Shown here: in pieces, positions 31,401 through 48,560 of the stretch
How positions within the stretch are numbered: the stretch's first letter is position 1
Layout of the letters: each line of letters starts with the position of its first letter
Assembly (NCBI GenBank): GCA_019426215.1
Contig: CM033405.1
Coordinates: 33,572,199-33,636,198, forward strand
From: Buddleja alternifolia
Lineage: Eukaryota > Streptophyta > Magnoliopsida > Lamiales > Scrophulariaceae
DNA length: 64,000 bases
Direction of reading: 5' to 3'
Translations under genes and position numbers: made by a program
Notes under the pieces: generated by a model
What the model was told of the DNA's origin: nothing
The model's input: only the letters and a program-made list of their open reading frames with translations
The model's database searches: none

Positions 31401-34158
31401 TGTTCCATACCGGGACCAGAAGGGTGGACCCCGCCCCAGTAGCCTGCTAGAGCGTGCCATACGTACACGTACCTGAATTAAAAAGAATACAAAGACATGT
31501 GTTACAATATGTCGTACTGTGTAAATTACATAGACCCCACTACATGAGACCCTAGTTATGGAAAGCACTCCGATATTTGTTAAATTGCCATAACTTTCCC
31601 TGTTAGTAAAAATATTATACATTTTCGCCCCTGTTAGCAAAAATATTATGCATTTTCACCCCTGTAAGTAAAAGTGTATTACAACTTCACACCTGCGTTT
31701 TTCGAGTTGTCTAACAGGGATTCTTGATAATTTGCAAAACCTCCAGGAGTTCGTCATAATAACAAATTAAGTGAGAGGGTGTACATGTAATTATCCCTCC
31801 GGTATCATATGCAAATGCAGATTTGTATCGAGTTGGACAACTTACTTGACATTGTGACGCTGTTTGGCTTCTTTGACGACGTGTTTCAGGCCTGATTCTT
31901 GTTCATCAGTTTTTCCATTCTTTTGGAATTTTTCATTCTCTTTTATTCCTGTTAGTCTATTTGCAAACCTGAAAATTAAACATTAAGCATATCTGAGATT
32001 AGTTGGCTTGAGTGAACTAATTAATGAAATATGTAGAGCTTTTAGGAGGATCCCAATGTAGGATAAACATATTAAACAAGCTTAATGCAACTACTAGAAA
32101 CCAAATACAATAACCGAACTGTTCATTAAGTTGCAGTGCTTCCTTATAAAACAATATAGCGGGCTATAATTCATTTCAAACTCATAAACCAAAATCAACA
32201 CACTAGCCATACAATTATGAATCGAATTTTTGTTTAGTTGGATATCAGTTGAATTGAGTAGTTTCCCTTATTAAACTGCCAACCGTTGCAAGATTTGCCA
32301 AGTATAACCGGCTTAATTTATGATCTTATACAAATAGTTACAGCATTGTTTATTAATGATGACAAATAAATAAACAAAGATTGTCTTGATGATTCTGATA
32401 AAATATACATAGACCTAAAAGTTATTAAGTTTCTTACTGAGCTCCTTCTTGTACAACACAATCTGAGTCTTGCTTGACCTCATTCCCAATCTGTTGCCAG
32501 CCATCATCTATGATGAGAAAACGTGGGGGTGTGCCTCCCTCGGACAAGCTGCAAGTGCAAGTAAATTTAGCAACTCAATTCCTCATTCACTCAGAATATA
32601 TCATCTAAAATATCATTTCAGGACGAAGAAATTAGAAAATCATATGATTTTACCTCTTCAGTCCTTCTTCAACGCCCTCAGCAGTCACATCAGTGTAGAA
32701 AGCATCCCATGTGCACCAGCCAAACCAGTCCAAGAATGCAGGCAACTATACAATATACAAAATCGACATTTATAAGGACAAAGCGAAATATTGGTTTCAG
32801 TATCAATCCACACAATCAATAAACATCATCAAATGAAATATATACACACCTTCTTCTTCTCTCGGTGATGAAATGTTTGCAAGTGTTTCTCGATAGCCCT
32901 GTTTTTTATTAACATGAGTTTATAGATCAACTACATAACCAACAGTGCATGAGCTTTATAATGAACATTTAATTTTGTTAGGGAAGGATCGATGGTCAAA
33001 AAATAATTACAAATACTCACTTCACAGCCTGGTTGATGACTTCAAAAGGATTGGTACCAGAATGCATGTAAACAAGTTTAAGTCCTTGATTGGTTTCGAC
33101 AGCATTATCTCCTGCAACCACATGAAAAGCAAGGTCGTTTCAGTTCTTTCGCACACTTCCTTTCATAGTTCTTACCAGAATACTAAAATCCGCATTAACA
33201 CGTGCAATTGATGAATAGATTAATTAATTGTCTCCTTGTACCATCCATGCATATATGAAATGTGTCAGGGTCCAATTAACTGCTCACCACTCTCAAGACA
33301 TATCTCCATCTCGTTCTTATCGTTGCCTTGAAGAACAGCTCGGAACTGCCCTTCAAGGAGTGGCAGGAAAACAGTGTAGATAGTTGGGCTGTCTTCATGC
33401 TCGCCTTCGCTTGTGTCTTTACTTTCCACGAGCATGAACTGGGTCTCCAAGGGAATGTCCTTTCCACAAGTTCCCATTCTCTGGGTCATCCACCAGAGCT
33501 TGAAACGGAATAAGCACATGAAGCGGACACCTCTGTTACATAAAAAAGTATTAAAAAAAGCCTGTAAGATTACATATTTCCAAGAAAATATCTTATATGA
33601 AAAACCCTATAAGAGGGATCCTAAACATAAATGATAAATCAACCTTGCTCCTTTTTTCCAGAACTTAAACAAATCACTCCTTTTGCCTATTCTTTTCCCA
33701 TTAATATCTCATTATTTTATTGAGCTGGTTTTGAAAAACGACTTAGTACGTAAGAGTAAGTCTATAATTTCGTAACATTTCTTTAGCCATTTATGACTAT
33801 GATTTCCAAATTTTCTGACCTTATTCAGTAAGCAGTACTTTGTATAGGTAATCAATAAACCGCCATATGCGATCCAGCGAATCAGAGACGATAACTGAAA
33901 GTTCTCTACAGAATGAGAAACAAAACTCTAGAACAAATGATAATCCTAGAACAGGTCAAGTGCTTACTCTAAGACACCAACTGGGAAGACATGCAGGCTT
34001 TTGCAATGCGAAGCAGTTGCACCGATGAATGCACCTGCAACAAGGCCAGCATCTGATCCTGGAGTAAGCACAATGTTGTCGGGCACTCCTGTCAGAATGG
34101 TTTTCCCGTGAACAACCAGGTTCCCGTCATTGATGGAGATGGTTGGTGTAACAGTCAT
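28438..34158 (-). CDS. RFS2: raffinose synthase-like / alkaline alpha-galactosidase (galactinol-sucrose galactosyltransferase 2 type)
   Basis: GH36 enzymes of this group transfer or hydrolyse the galactosyl unit of raffinose-family sugars; SIP2/RFS2 of Arabidopsis acts as a raffinose-hydrolysing alpha-galactosidase in the cytosol. Twelve coding exons on the minus strand: 34158-33968, 33532-33288, 33111-33021, 32898-32850, 32745-32654, 32548-32438, 31968-31846, 31472-30920, 30788-30721, 30371-30237, 30156-29850, 28758-28438; the sum is 2,286 bases, 761 residues, without a defect. Start [20 protein letters not shown] fits the family; an in-frame TAA lies just upstream. Catalytic motifs: DGVKVDVQN (nucleophile Asp about residue 386) and [11 protein letters not shown] (acid/base about 449). 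The stretches [16 protein letters not shown] and [11 protein letters not shown] are also typical. Introns carry a hAT element and two MITEs. The symbol reflects remembered family similarity; SIP1/DIN10 paralogues are the alternative. Confidence 0.95.
28941..29527. mobile_element. non-autonomous hAT-like element in the last RFS2 intron
   Basis: The 587-bp element starts CAGGTACGGA and ends TTCCGCCCCTG, the CAGGGGCGGA-type hAT terminus, with a perfect 8-bp duplication AGTATATC (28933-28940 and 29528-29535). It contains a 23-base G run (28951-28973) followed within 10 bases by a 19-base C run (28982-29000), and three tandem copies of a roughly 70-base unit (TTTTAAAATTGTCACTTCTACC). No transposase. 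Confidence 0.87.
29600..29810. repeat. GGGTAAATTACA-family MITE, copy B (RFS2 intron)
   Basis: It starts GAGTAAATTACATGGACACCC and ends GTGTGCATGTAATTATCC. It shares GAGAAATTACCATAACTTCCC and TTTTCGAGTTG with the other copies. No matching flanks are seen. Confidence 0.6.
31520..31797. repeat. GGGTAAATTACA-family MITE, copy C (RFS2 intron)
   Basis: It starts TGTAAATTACATAGACCCC and ends GTGTACATGTAATTATCCC, with internal TTTTTCGAGTTGTCTAACAG and three TTAGYAAAAATATTA-like units. Flanking duplication is not clear. Confidence 0.6.
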
Positions 34159-34190
34159 CTTTGCAGGTTCAAGGATTGCTTGAGAAGTTA

Positions 34191-36370
34191 CTGCATGCCA
34201 AGAGAAATAATAAGTAAACAATTGAATTAGATTTGATTGGATGGGACCAACGACATCGAGTGCTAACTCCCATTTCTTATTGAATTAACTGATCGACGTG
34301 CTATCGGACATTTATTTTGAATTCAATAATTTCACAAAAAATCAAGACCATCATATTCGGGCAGAACAATTGAAAGGACATACATTACTAGTTAAGGACA
34401 TACATCGTAATCAAGGATAAATATTAGTTAAGCACGCATTATAAAAATTATGTGAACAGAAATCAAGACTTTTTTGTTCTCTTTTCCTGAAATTCTGCTT
34501 TAGTTAAAATTTTCAAGTATGGTTAGAAAACAACAAAATAAAAACTTCTATGCCAGGAGAGAAAACTCATGAATCAAAAGGAAGAAAATAATGGGTAATT
34601 CTATGTCAGACCGAGTCCAATAATTCGATTGTATATTTATCTTTCTCACAGTTGGAGGGACCACACACAATAAATCTTATCGTGGCAATAAATAGACACT
34701 AGGACCATTAGACTTCGTCTAGCATAGATTTTTCCAGAAAGCAATAGCGATCTTGAGAAAGAGAAAACATCTTTGGACTATTACACCAACATCCAGATCC
34801 TCCAAAGATCCAATTTTTCAACTTTAAGGGACAGAGCTGTCCACATCCTCTTTCTCTATACTTTTTCTTTAGGGAGACAAAGAAATCAAGGAAAGGCAAC
34901 AGTGGAGAGTAAAACCTCACTAGCAAAAGCAAATAAAGAGGAAATTAAGAACAGTGGCCTCAAAAACAAGGAAAAAGTAGCTGGAAAAAAATGCGCCGAA
35001 TACTAAAGCTTGTAATTAATTCCAAAAGACAATAAATTACCAAAAAAAATTTTGTAAAAAATGTACAATAAGAAAAAGATAAGCTTGTTAATATGTTACT
35101 TATATGTCTCACTTCGTGAAGCTACAGAAGTGTTCCTAAGAATTTTGTTAGTGAAAACTAGTATTATACCCTTATAATACGCGTACATAGGTATAATTGA
35201 AAAATAATTTATTCCGTTTACCATATGCATTCTGAAAGTAATGAATACTTGTATTTTGAGTTAAACCGTTTAGTACACGTATTTTACGTATCACGTATTA
35301 TACTTAACAAATAATACTCTAATTTTGGTAAAAAAAATATTTTTTAATTAAAGACTTAAAAACTATAATTAATTTTTCTACGTACTAATTCATATTATAC
35401 AATTACAAACCTATGAACATTGATAACTTATCAAAATATTAATTATTGTGAACTAAAGACTCATATAAAATATTATTTTTATAAAATAAAAGCGAATACA
35501 AGCAATATATTGTTCAAATTTATATGAAAGTAAGCCATACTTTGACTCCCGGATAATTTATTTGTATTCGTATTATATTCGTATGTCTACGAATCCGTTT
35601 ATTTCCCGTTCCTATATTTTTTAGCCGATTTTTTCACCGTAAATTTCTAGAAAATTTCGTAATATACCCGTACGTATTTAATGACGATTTTTTCCCATCC
35701 CCTATTTAACTAACTAGGACCAGAAATATGAAACTTGAAACTCTTTAAATGAAGAAAGAAAAATCATGACTATAATTCTACAAGTTTTCAAGACAATCAT
35801 CACCAGAACGTTCGAGAAATCAGGATCTGAGAATAACAAACACACAAACACAAATTTATTTGAACTTAATTGTAATTTAGGATATTCGCAATCCGTCCAA
35901 AACTAAATCTATAAACTAATAATTCACCGTCAGTGACCTTTCAAAAGCTTCAACTTTTGCTTCCGGAATCTCAACGCAGGAGCATTCGGCAGATTCGGAG
36001 GTACCAAAATAGAAGCTGAAAGTACAATCACCGTTCAGAAATTTTCACCAAAAGTTTTCTGTTAATGCAACTCCGTGAAATGAAATCACCTCCAAAAAGT
36101 TTCAAATTCTTCGATCGATTCGAAGGTACCACCATATAAGCTTGACGTACAATCACACTCTTCCGTAAATGCAAACGAGGTATCAAAAATCGATAGGCAG
36201 GCAAAACAAATGCTTGACGCACAATCATCTTCAAACAAAATCAACCAAAATTCCGAGAAATTGTTAAAAAAAATTAAATAAACTCTTCCAAGTTCTCAGA
36301 TAAAATCTCGAAATCGCCTCATAAATGAAACTCAAGTAACCGCGAGCATAAATTACAAACTAAAAAACCT

Positions 36371-36403
<33 letters not shown>

Positions 36404-36742
36404 TACACACACAGATAAAGTCTCGAAATCGCCTCATAAATGAAACACAAGTAAACGCGAGCATAAATTACAAACTAAAATGCCTAATTATATATATATA
36501 TACACACACACATACACACAGAGATAAAGTCTCGAAATCGCCTCATAAATGAAACACAAGTAAAACGCGCGCATAAATGACAAACTAAAATTCCTGATCA
36601 TATATATATATATATATATATATTTCAAGTTCAAAAATTCATCTGCATGCATACTTCAAACCTCAATTTCTACAATAATTACACATTCTACACATAATTC
36701 CCCAAATTAAATGCTTCAAAAACACTAGAAATTAGATTTTAC
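34191..36742 (-). other. leader intron of the RFS2-like gene
   Basis: The first coding exon is preceded by an acceptor (CATGCAG at 34191-34197, minus strand), and a matching donor lies at 36742 after a plausible 5' UTR exon. The 2.5-kb intron has no coding content. It holds a tandem triplication (36299-36632) and a small inverted repeat at about 34597-34735 (CTATGTCAGACC against CTATGCTAGACG). Confidence 0.6.
36299..36632. repeat. three tandem copies of a ~112-bp unit with TA/CA microsatellites
   Basis: Copies start at 36299, 36414 and 36523 with GATAAARTCTCGAAATCGCC, continue CTCATAAATGAAAC, CGCGAGCATAAATTACAAAC and end in (TA)n(CA)n of different length. They lie close to the first exon of the RFS2-like gene, inside its leader intron. 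Confidence 0.85.
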
Positions 36743-36949
36743 CTTATCAATATCGATCCTTCAGCTTGAACAGCTCAATATCTACGCAATGAGAGAGAAA
36801 ATGTGGAGTTTCAAAGCTCACGAGAAGCGCATTCTAGAAGAAACGCAAAGTTCATGTGAGAGGGAGAGAGAGAGAGCATTACGAGCGCACTAGTGTTTAA
36901 TAATGGAAAGGTGAATTTGAAGACGAAACCACCTGGCCGGTTTATATAC
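36743..36949 (-). promoter_or_regulatory. 5' UTR exon and TATA box of the RFS2-like gene
   Basis: The minus strand reads GTATATAAAC at 36949-36940, a good TATA box. Transcription from about 30 bases downstream would give a leader exon ending at a donor AAG|GTAAAA (36743/36742) and containing a GA/CT-rich tract (36864-36875). Position relative to the acceptor at 34190 supports one transcription unit of about 8.6 kb. Confidence 0.55.
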
Positions 36950-37367
36950 TCTGTTCGACGTTAAACTTCGAGCTAGTTCTACCAACAAGGCAAGTAAGAA
37001 CCTGACACGTGGACCTGATAGCGAGGTGACGAGTCCAGAGAAAATTCTAGCCCGGACCCGATTCACTCAAACTTAAAATATAGTTCGCTTCATGCGTGAA
37101 TTACAAGTGAGCGGAGTAAGAATTTTGGGTTTGGAGTGCGAATATATATAAAAAAAAAAAAAAAAAACAAAGGATAAAATTTAGTATTTTCCCTACATTT
37201 GAGGGGCGAAATTTTGAATATTAAAAATTTACAAGGTAAAAGAAAAAAAAATTAAAGTTGAGAATGATATTACGTTTAATGAGATCCAACAAAATGAATT
37301 ATATTCATCATATAATTAAAAAAACAAATAATTTATGGAGTATATGAATTTGATTGAATTTCGACTC

Positions 37368-37878
37368 TCTTTTTTAGAAAAAAAACGGTCATTTTATTTC
37401 ACTCAATAAAAAGTTCACAATGCTAAGACAATACAATTTAGACAGTCTCTAATAATGTAGTAATAACAATTGAAGCGCCGAATATATATTAAGTTTATTC
37501 AAGATGACAAATTTTAAAAACTAACAAACGAACATGAGAAAACTCTTGTGCAAAAGACCATATTCTTATTCAAGAGAGGCGAAATTCTCATTCAAGGGAA
37601 AAAACAAACTCTCATACCAGGGAAAAAACAAAATATGTACTAAAAATATCTAAAGAGCTATATAAAATCTAATATATCGCTCGTCTTCATCTCGTTAGAT
37701 ACATCTATGTTTCATCAGATTTGAAGTTGGGATATATAGCTTGAAGGAGAGTGATCCAACCTAGCTCGCCAACGATGGTGGTGACATCAGTAGTGATGGA
37801 GCAACGAAGAAGAAGGGCAAAAAATATGGTTAGGTTTTTGGGAGAGAGAGAGGGCGGGGTAGGCGGCTCCGTTTAATC
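37368..37878 (-). mobile_element. short retroposon, copy 1 (~510 bp, A-rich tail, no tRNA boxes)
   Basis: On the minus strand the unit begins near 37878 with CTCTCTCCCAAAAACCTAACC and ends in AAATGACCGTTTTTTTTCTAAAAAA. It is flanked by a 12-base direct repeat with one mismatch, GAATTTCGACTC (37356-37367) and GAATTTTGACTC (37879-37890). The body aligns along its length with a second copy at 52611-58644. No box A/B and no coding frame. It could be a non-autonomous partner or truncated end of a LINE. Confidence 0.75.
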
Positions 37879-38518
37879 GAATTTTGACTCGTTTGGCATA
37901 CGAAAGTGGGGGAGATTCTATGCTAGACCGCTACCGATGATCTTGATCCATTAAACATTGTTGGATCAAAGAGTGTTATTGAAAAGATACATTAAACCTC
38001 TCGATCCGATGATATATTATGCACTTGGACAATTAATGGCGATCCAACGTAGAATCACCCGGAAAGTCGTTCTTGTCTCAGTACCAAATTCGCAGCGGTG
38101 CAATTTCTTCACACATAAGGAAATCAAATGTACAATGGTTCTAGTCACATTTGATTTCTTTTTCCATTTTTCGTTTTCATTGATATTCTTATACAAGTCT
38201 GTGCCTACTGTTATTTGGACTTATTGTCCATGTTAGATACTATTTAATTGGGTAACATGAAGTTCTCTAATTTGTGAACTGTGACATACGTCGAATTAAA
38301 GAAATATTCTCAGTTAAAAAATAAAATAAAACTCCTATAGGATTGAAGCATGAAAATAATTTAATTTCTATATAATGATTGAGCATTTGATCGTGACTTT
38401 GATTTATTTCTACGATGTATTTGAGTGATTGGTTTGATGTTTTCAATTACAAGTTTGGGTTGAGATTTTTTTCCTATGAATTGATGTTAGTTGTTATCTG
38501 TCAATTATACGTATCAAT

Positions 38519-38849
38519 AGGGGGTAAATTGCTTTTTTAGTCTGTGAATTTGGTCTCCCTTGCGTTTTAATTCTTTAAGTTGGCGCATTGCAAAATTGAT
38601 CCGTTATCTTCGGACTTTTTGTAATTTTAATCCTTTTATGCTTATGAAAGTCGAATTTTATTTCGGAAGCATGTCGGGTCTGATTTATTTATGGGACTAT
38701 ACCACGGACTAAATTTACCAATTTTATAAGTACAAAAGGATTAAAATTACAAAAAAATCCGAAAATAACAGACCAATTTTGCAATGCGCCAACTTAAAGG
38801 ACTAAAAACAACCGAGACCAAGTTAACGGACTAAAAAAATAATTTTTCC
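38519..38849. repeat. MITE with ~130-bp inverted arms
   Basis: The left arm (GGGGTAAATTGCTTTTTTAG, then TTTAAGTTGGCGCATTGCAAAATTG) is mirrored by the right arm across nearly the whole element; on the minus strand it reads GGAAAAATTATTTTTTTAG and repeats TTTAAGTTGGCGCATTGC exactly. The flanks carry TATCAAT (38512-38518 and 38850-38856). Strong foldback potential, no coding content. Confidence 0.85.
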
Positions 38850-38856
38850 TATCAAT

Positions 38857-41447
38857 CGGACTAATTATTATTGAGGTCTAGTATAACAAATTATTTGAAT
38901 TGCCTTTGATAGGTGATGATTTTGGGATTTAGCCATGTTTTTAAGATTTGGATGTTTTAGTTCATATCTAATCTGATTGAGTTTAATCAATAATATAATG
39001 ATTGTAATCTTATATATGTTTCATATATGGGTTCAAATCCAATATTCACTTTGGTCTTACAAACACGTGAAAATCTTGTTGTCTAGCCGTCTAGGTCATG
39101 AGATTAAGATTTAGTACAAGTGTGCAATGAGTATACCATTCATGCGGGTGGATGCATGCATCATTCAATACATGAATAATATCCACAAAATTATAGATAT
39201 AGATCACAACAACATGGTCCTCCTAGATCATCAAGAGATGCATTTTTTTATTATACATATATATATATATATATATGTTCACAACAACGTGGTCCTCCTA
39301 AATCATGACGAGGTGCATTTTTTTATTATATATATATATATGTCATGTCGATGACATTGAGCATCATCCGAATTGTTTGGTGTTAAAGACTAGATTCATA
39401 GGGATATATAACTGAAAATATTATAATGTCGAATAATTTTTAGGAGTTTCAATCTCAGTATAATCACCATTATATATATACATATATATATACTTATATA
39501 TGTATATATATTACATCATGCACAATGTGTCGATCACACCACATGTTTCTCAAAATTTCGAGTTTCACGAGCTGCGTTGGCTACGAAGTTTTATGTTTTA
39601 CATAATAATAATATGTTAAGTCTAGTAATTAAAAAAATAAACTATTGAGGGGTACCTCTTAAGTCCTTATTTACTCATACTCATTTTTATGTAATAAAGC
39701 TCGTCAACATTCAACTATAATGACGTACAAATGATTTTGATTGGCTCGAGGTTCGGGCTCCAGGAACATGCTAAAAGTTCATTTAGTTGGTAACTCGCGC
39801 GACGCAATTCTTGCAATAGTCTAAAATGGTGAGAAAAATATAAACATGCCTTTTGACAGTTCAACTATCACTTTAAAACATGATTCAATTATAATTCAGA
39901 AACATATTATTTTTAGTATTTTGGTTGTAATTTCTTTTATTAAATGTCATGCTTTTTTATTTGGAGGACTCGTTGATTGTATGTAAGAACTTCAAATATT
40001 TTGATGGAATAACATATTTGATTTAAATAGCAATCAAAGTTGGTGAAATTTAGCCAGAAATGTGTAGATGTGTGTATATGAAGCATGTCCCAAAAACAAA
40101 TTAATTTAGGGAAAATTATTAAAAAGAATATTAAATTAAAATTTTATAATTTTTAAACTGATAATGTGTATTCACTACAATTTCAAATTTATTTTTTTAC
40201 AATTTTTTGCTGTCTCCTAAAAACTAATAAAATATTCTTTTAAGTTAACCAATATGTAAAACTAAAAAACAATTACGTAATACATTGATATAAATTATTT
40301 ATGATTTTATCAATCTGAAAAATCAAAAGGATAAACGAACCAGTCATGATAATTTTCAACTTAAGAAATCAATGATATATAATTTAGTTTAAAAAATAAT
40401 TAAGATTAACTGTTGAATTTATTTAAATGAAATTTTTGTGGAATCATTTACTTGAATTAAAAACATAATTTTATGGAATTTATGAGACTTTATTTTAGAA
40501 TATTTTTTCAATTTTTTTGTTTTAATAAGAAAACCATTAGACAATGACTTCTTCGATATTCGACAAAGAATACTTATATAAAATTCGATATATACAATAT
40601 CAGATGCTAACTATTGTATTATTTTATGACTTTATATATTTCAAGAAAAAGGCATTACTCAGACGTTAAGACAAAGAAATTGACTTGAACACGTATATTC
40701 TAAGACATTCATTGATTGGAAAAGAACGAACTCGATACGTCTATTCATTCTTGTTAAGTTTTCTTTTTCTTTTAATTTTTTTGGTCCCATTTTCATAACT
40801 TAAGGCTATGTTTAGTCCTTGGATGTTCGTTTTCTGACCAAAATAAAAATAGAGTTATTTTATGTTCGAATACAACTAGCGCATGAAAAAGAACAGACTT
40901 ACTCGATATATGATTTGAGATCGGTCATTAAAAATTCATTTGATCTCGATATGTTAATATAACAAACCAAAACTTGAACCCCTTTAATTTTTATTAGATA
41001 CGTTTTAAAGCTCATGTTGATTAGTAAAAATTCAAAAAAAAATAAAATATGTACAAAAAATATATGTCTACTCGAGCTGAACTCGTGCTCGGTAAACCTC
41101 GTTTGAGTGTTCAATTAACAATGAATTCAAACTAAAATAAAAATTAAAATTAAAGTTTGATACTTATTCATACAAACTTGAAGATAATATTTTTCGACTT
41201 TAACTTTTCTATGTCTATACATCTTAGATACGTCATACAAGTAACTATAAAAGTCCAAGAATATGTCTAGGTACAAGTAACTAATAGAAATTAAGAACAT
41301 GAAAGTTTTTTAGGGTAGACAAGTAAATTATTTAATGCATAATTCAAAGATAAAACTTGTGGGAGTTTATAAGGATGAGTCTATTTCTCCAATCATTGAG
41401 GCTTCATATATAATAGATATCCTGTAACCAAATATACTATATAAATA

Positions 41448-41481
<34 letters not shown>

Positions 41482-43602
41482 CGGTACCGTTGTATGATTC
41501 GAAAGAGATTGTTCATATTATAATAGAGTTCCTCACATTACTTCTCCTAAAATTAAGGAATTTTTGTAAGAAATATCTAATTCTTTGTCTTATGTAATTA
41601 TTATCACTAAATATTTCTTGTTGGTCATAAATTCCTATATTTTGTTCAAAGAAGTCAATGCCTTCAATATGAAGATTAGTACACAAATACTTGTTTGTGT
41701 CCAAATAATCTTGTTATTAATTAACGTGGAAATTGAAAGCAACAGTACTTCAATAAGGAATGAATAACAATGAAATGATTGTTTACATTGAAATTGCTAG
41801 ATTGTACATGTTATACGTAATCGTCCAAATTTACGTTTATTTTATTTTGTAAGTCACATGTCATATGTTCTAAATATTTTTGTGCACTTTGTCACGAATA
41901 TTTGTAAGTTGTAAAAGAAAAAGGAAGTCATGCCCTTGATTTCTTGGACTCTTCACATTAAGTTATATATCTACTTTGTGTTTTTATTTCTAATAATAAT
42001 TTCTAGAATTTTCATGATCTGATTCAATAATGATATTTGACGACTTTGGGAGTCCAACTCCCAAAATTTATCCATCACACAAAATGTATTAATATAATAA
42101 AATATATATATATATATATATTGATGGACCCCATAAAAATTGTAACATTATTTGTGATTGATATTTTTCGGGATTGAATTTCCAAGGAGTTACTAAATAT
42201 CACCACCCTCTGATTCAATCATTTGTCGTAATTGATAAATTGACCCACCATTTTGTACTTTAGTACACTTGTAACCAAATCTTACTAATTCCAGATTTTG
42301 TCTGCCATAATTCATACCTATAGGTATAGCCTATAGATTCCGCCCTCATCTACCCCCCACCCCCACCCCCCAACCCCCCACCCCACACCAAAAAGAATAA
42401 ATAATAATAATAATAGAATAAAAATAATGATAAAAATATATAGTGAAATGCAGAAAAGTTAAAATGAAATTCTGTACAGTATAATTATATTGTTCGATAC
42501 ATAGTTGAAATATCCCTAGATATTTGTACATGTAAATGTATATATATTTTCATTTTATTTTTAAGTTACACGTGTATATGTATACATAGTACCGAATATG
42601 TAATTATTGTTTCTTCATAAACTATAATATAAGTGGAAATTAATTTTGGGAGATCAAATTGTCGCCATCATATAATGCAAAATCAATTTGATCTAAAATT
42701 CTACCTCAATATGCAGTCCATGTGTAAAATATTTGAGCAGTGTACATGAAAATGTGATTTGATTTTACAGTGGGGTCTCTTTTGAAATATAAAAGTTCAA
42801 TGTGGTCCGAGACTTGGCACTAATAGTCCGGATTTGTCAGAATTTTTTTTTTAGGGTCGTTTTCTTATGGACATCTCATGATAGCTCCTAAGAATAATCA
42901 TTCATATACGACGATCTATCATGAATCAAATTGATTTTTATTGACTTGGGACTTGCAGCCTCTTCTTCGCTTTCTTTTGGTCACTCGCGCGAGCTTTTAA
43001 AAATGACTAGTCGTATAACAATCCACATAACATGCATTTTCTCAATACAATTACAATCATCTATGTACGAGGACAATAAGTAAACTCCAAAATATAGATT
43101 ATTGCGATTATACAAATTCACGAAATCTCAAGATTTCACCAGGGCTAGGACCCAATGATTGCGATTTACGTATAACCATGAGCGTCGAATGATCTTCACC
43201 GGGGCTAAGATCCGATATGAGCTTACAAACTCGCGATTTCACGTTTAAGTCCATCGTAGAAACCTAATTCTATTCTCTATAGAAAATGCGTGTATTAAAC
43301 AAGAAATGCACAAATCTCGCCATAATTTCAAATAGATCCTCGTACAATCGTCATTACAATCTTAAATTTTCTGAATTTGACTTGGACTATATGAACACTT
43401 TACGCCTTTCAACTACGTGATGGAATTGCTCCTATACAACTATAGACATACAAACCAGAATAACAAGAACACTGAGAATCTATACTTACGTAGAAGAAAA
43501 ACACAAACAGAAATAAAGAAAGAATTAGAAAAAACCGAAAAGATATATCCTCGATTAAATTCTTGTACTAGGTTAATCGAAGTGTCGTCTTCTCCAGGCC
43601 AT
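38857..43602. other. gene-free AT-rich interval
   Basis: No plausible gene was found. It holds (TA)n tracts (39255-39275, 39474-39510, 41452-41480, 42103-42120), a tandem pair of about 77 bases at 39203-39350 (TCACAACAACRTGGTCCTCC), and a C-rich block of CCCCCA repeats at 42352-42386. The remaining short open frames look random. Confidence 0.6.
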
Positions 43603-47992
<4,390 letters not shown>

Positions 47993-48560
47993 TTTAAATA
48001 GGCCCCAAAAATTAACCTAATAATTTAGCAAAAAGGGCCTCAAAATTCCAGCATAACACAAACACAGATCAATGGAATAATTAAACTTCAATTTCTCTGG
48101 ATCTTCAAGCCAAATGGGTATCTGAAATTAACCAAAAAAAACTAGTCAACTACCATAAAAATTCAGTCTTTATGATACATACATACACAAAATATAATAA
48201 AAATAAATAACTGAATTTTCTTCAATAATAACTGATAAGCTTCAAAACCCACCTAGAAAAACTTCAGATCTTTGTGGGGGCAGCAATTTTCAGGTGATGA
48301 AACCAAGAAAACTATAGAATTTTCTGGAAAAAATTCAGATATTTCAAGGAAAATGAGATGTAAACGTAATTGATGGGTATTGAAGCAAAAATGTGCCAAC
48401 TCAAAAGTAAAGTTGGAAAATAATGGGGGAAGAGTCGTGGGGAGCTGGGGATTGATGGTATTTAATGCAGAAGAAGGGAAAGGGTTTGGAAATGGAGTAA
48501 ATGTTGAGAAGGGGAATTGTTTAGCTACCAGCTCATGAGAGAGAGAGAGAGAGAGCGTTC
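47993..48560 (-). promoter_or_regulatory. 5' leader and probable start region of the CPK gene
   Basis: Upstream of the ATG a leader can be read with a possible intron: donor TTTTTCTAG|GTGGGT at about 48253 and acceptor TTAATTTCAG at about 48124 on the minus strand. Further out is a CT-rich sequence and a GA/CT dinucleotide run (48537-48556), common in plant core promoters. No certain TATA box was chosen. Confidence 0.45.

Noticed and set aside
34708..35006. short open frames in both strands
   Set aside because: They lie in the leader intron of the RFS2-like gene, lack codon bias or motifs, and overlap each other.
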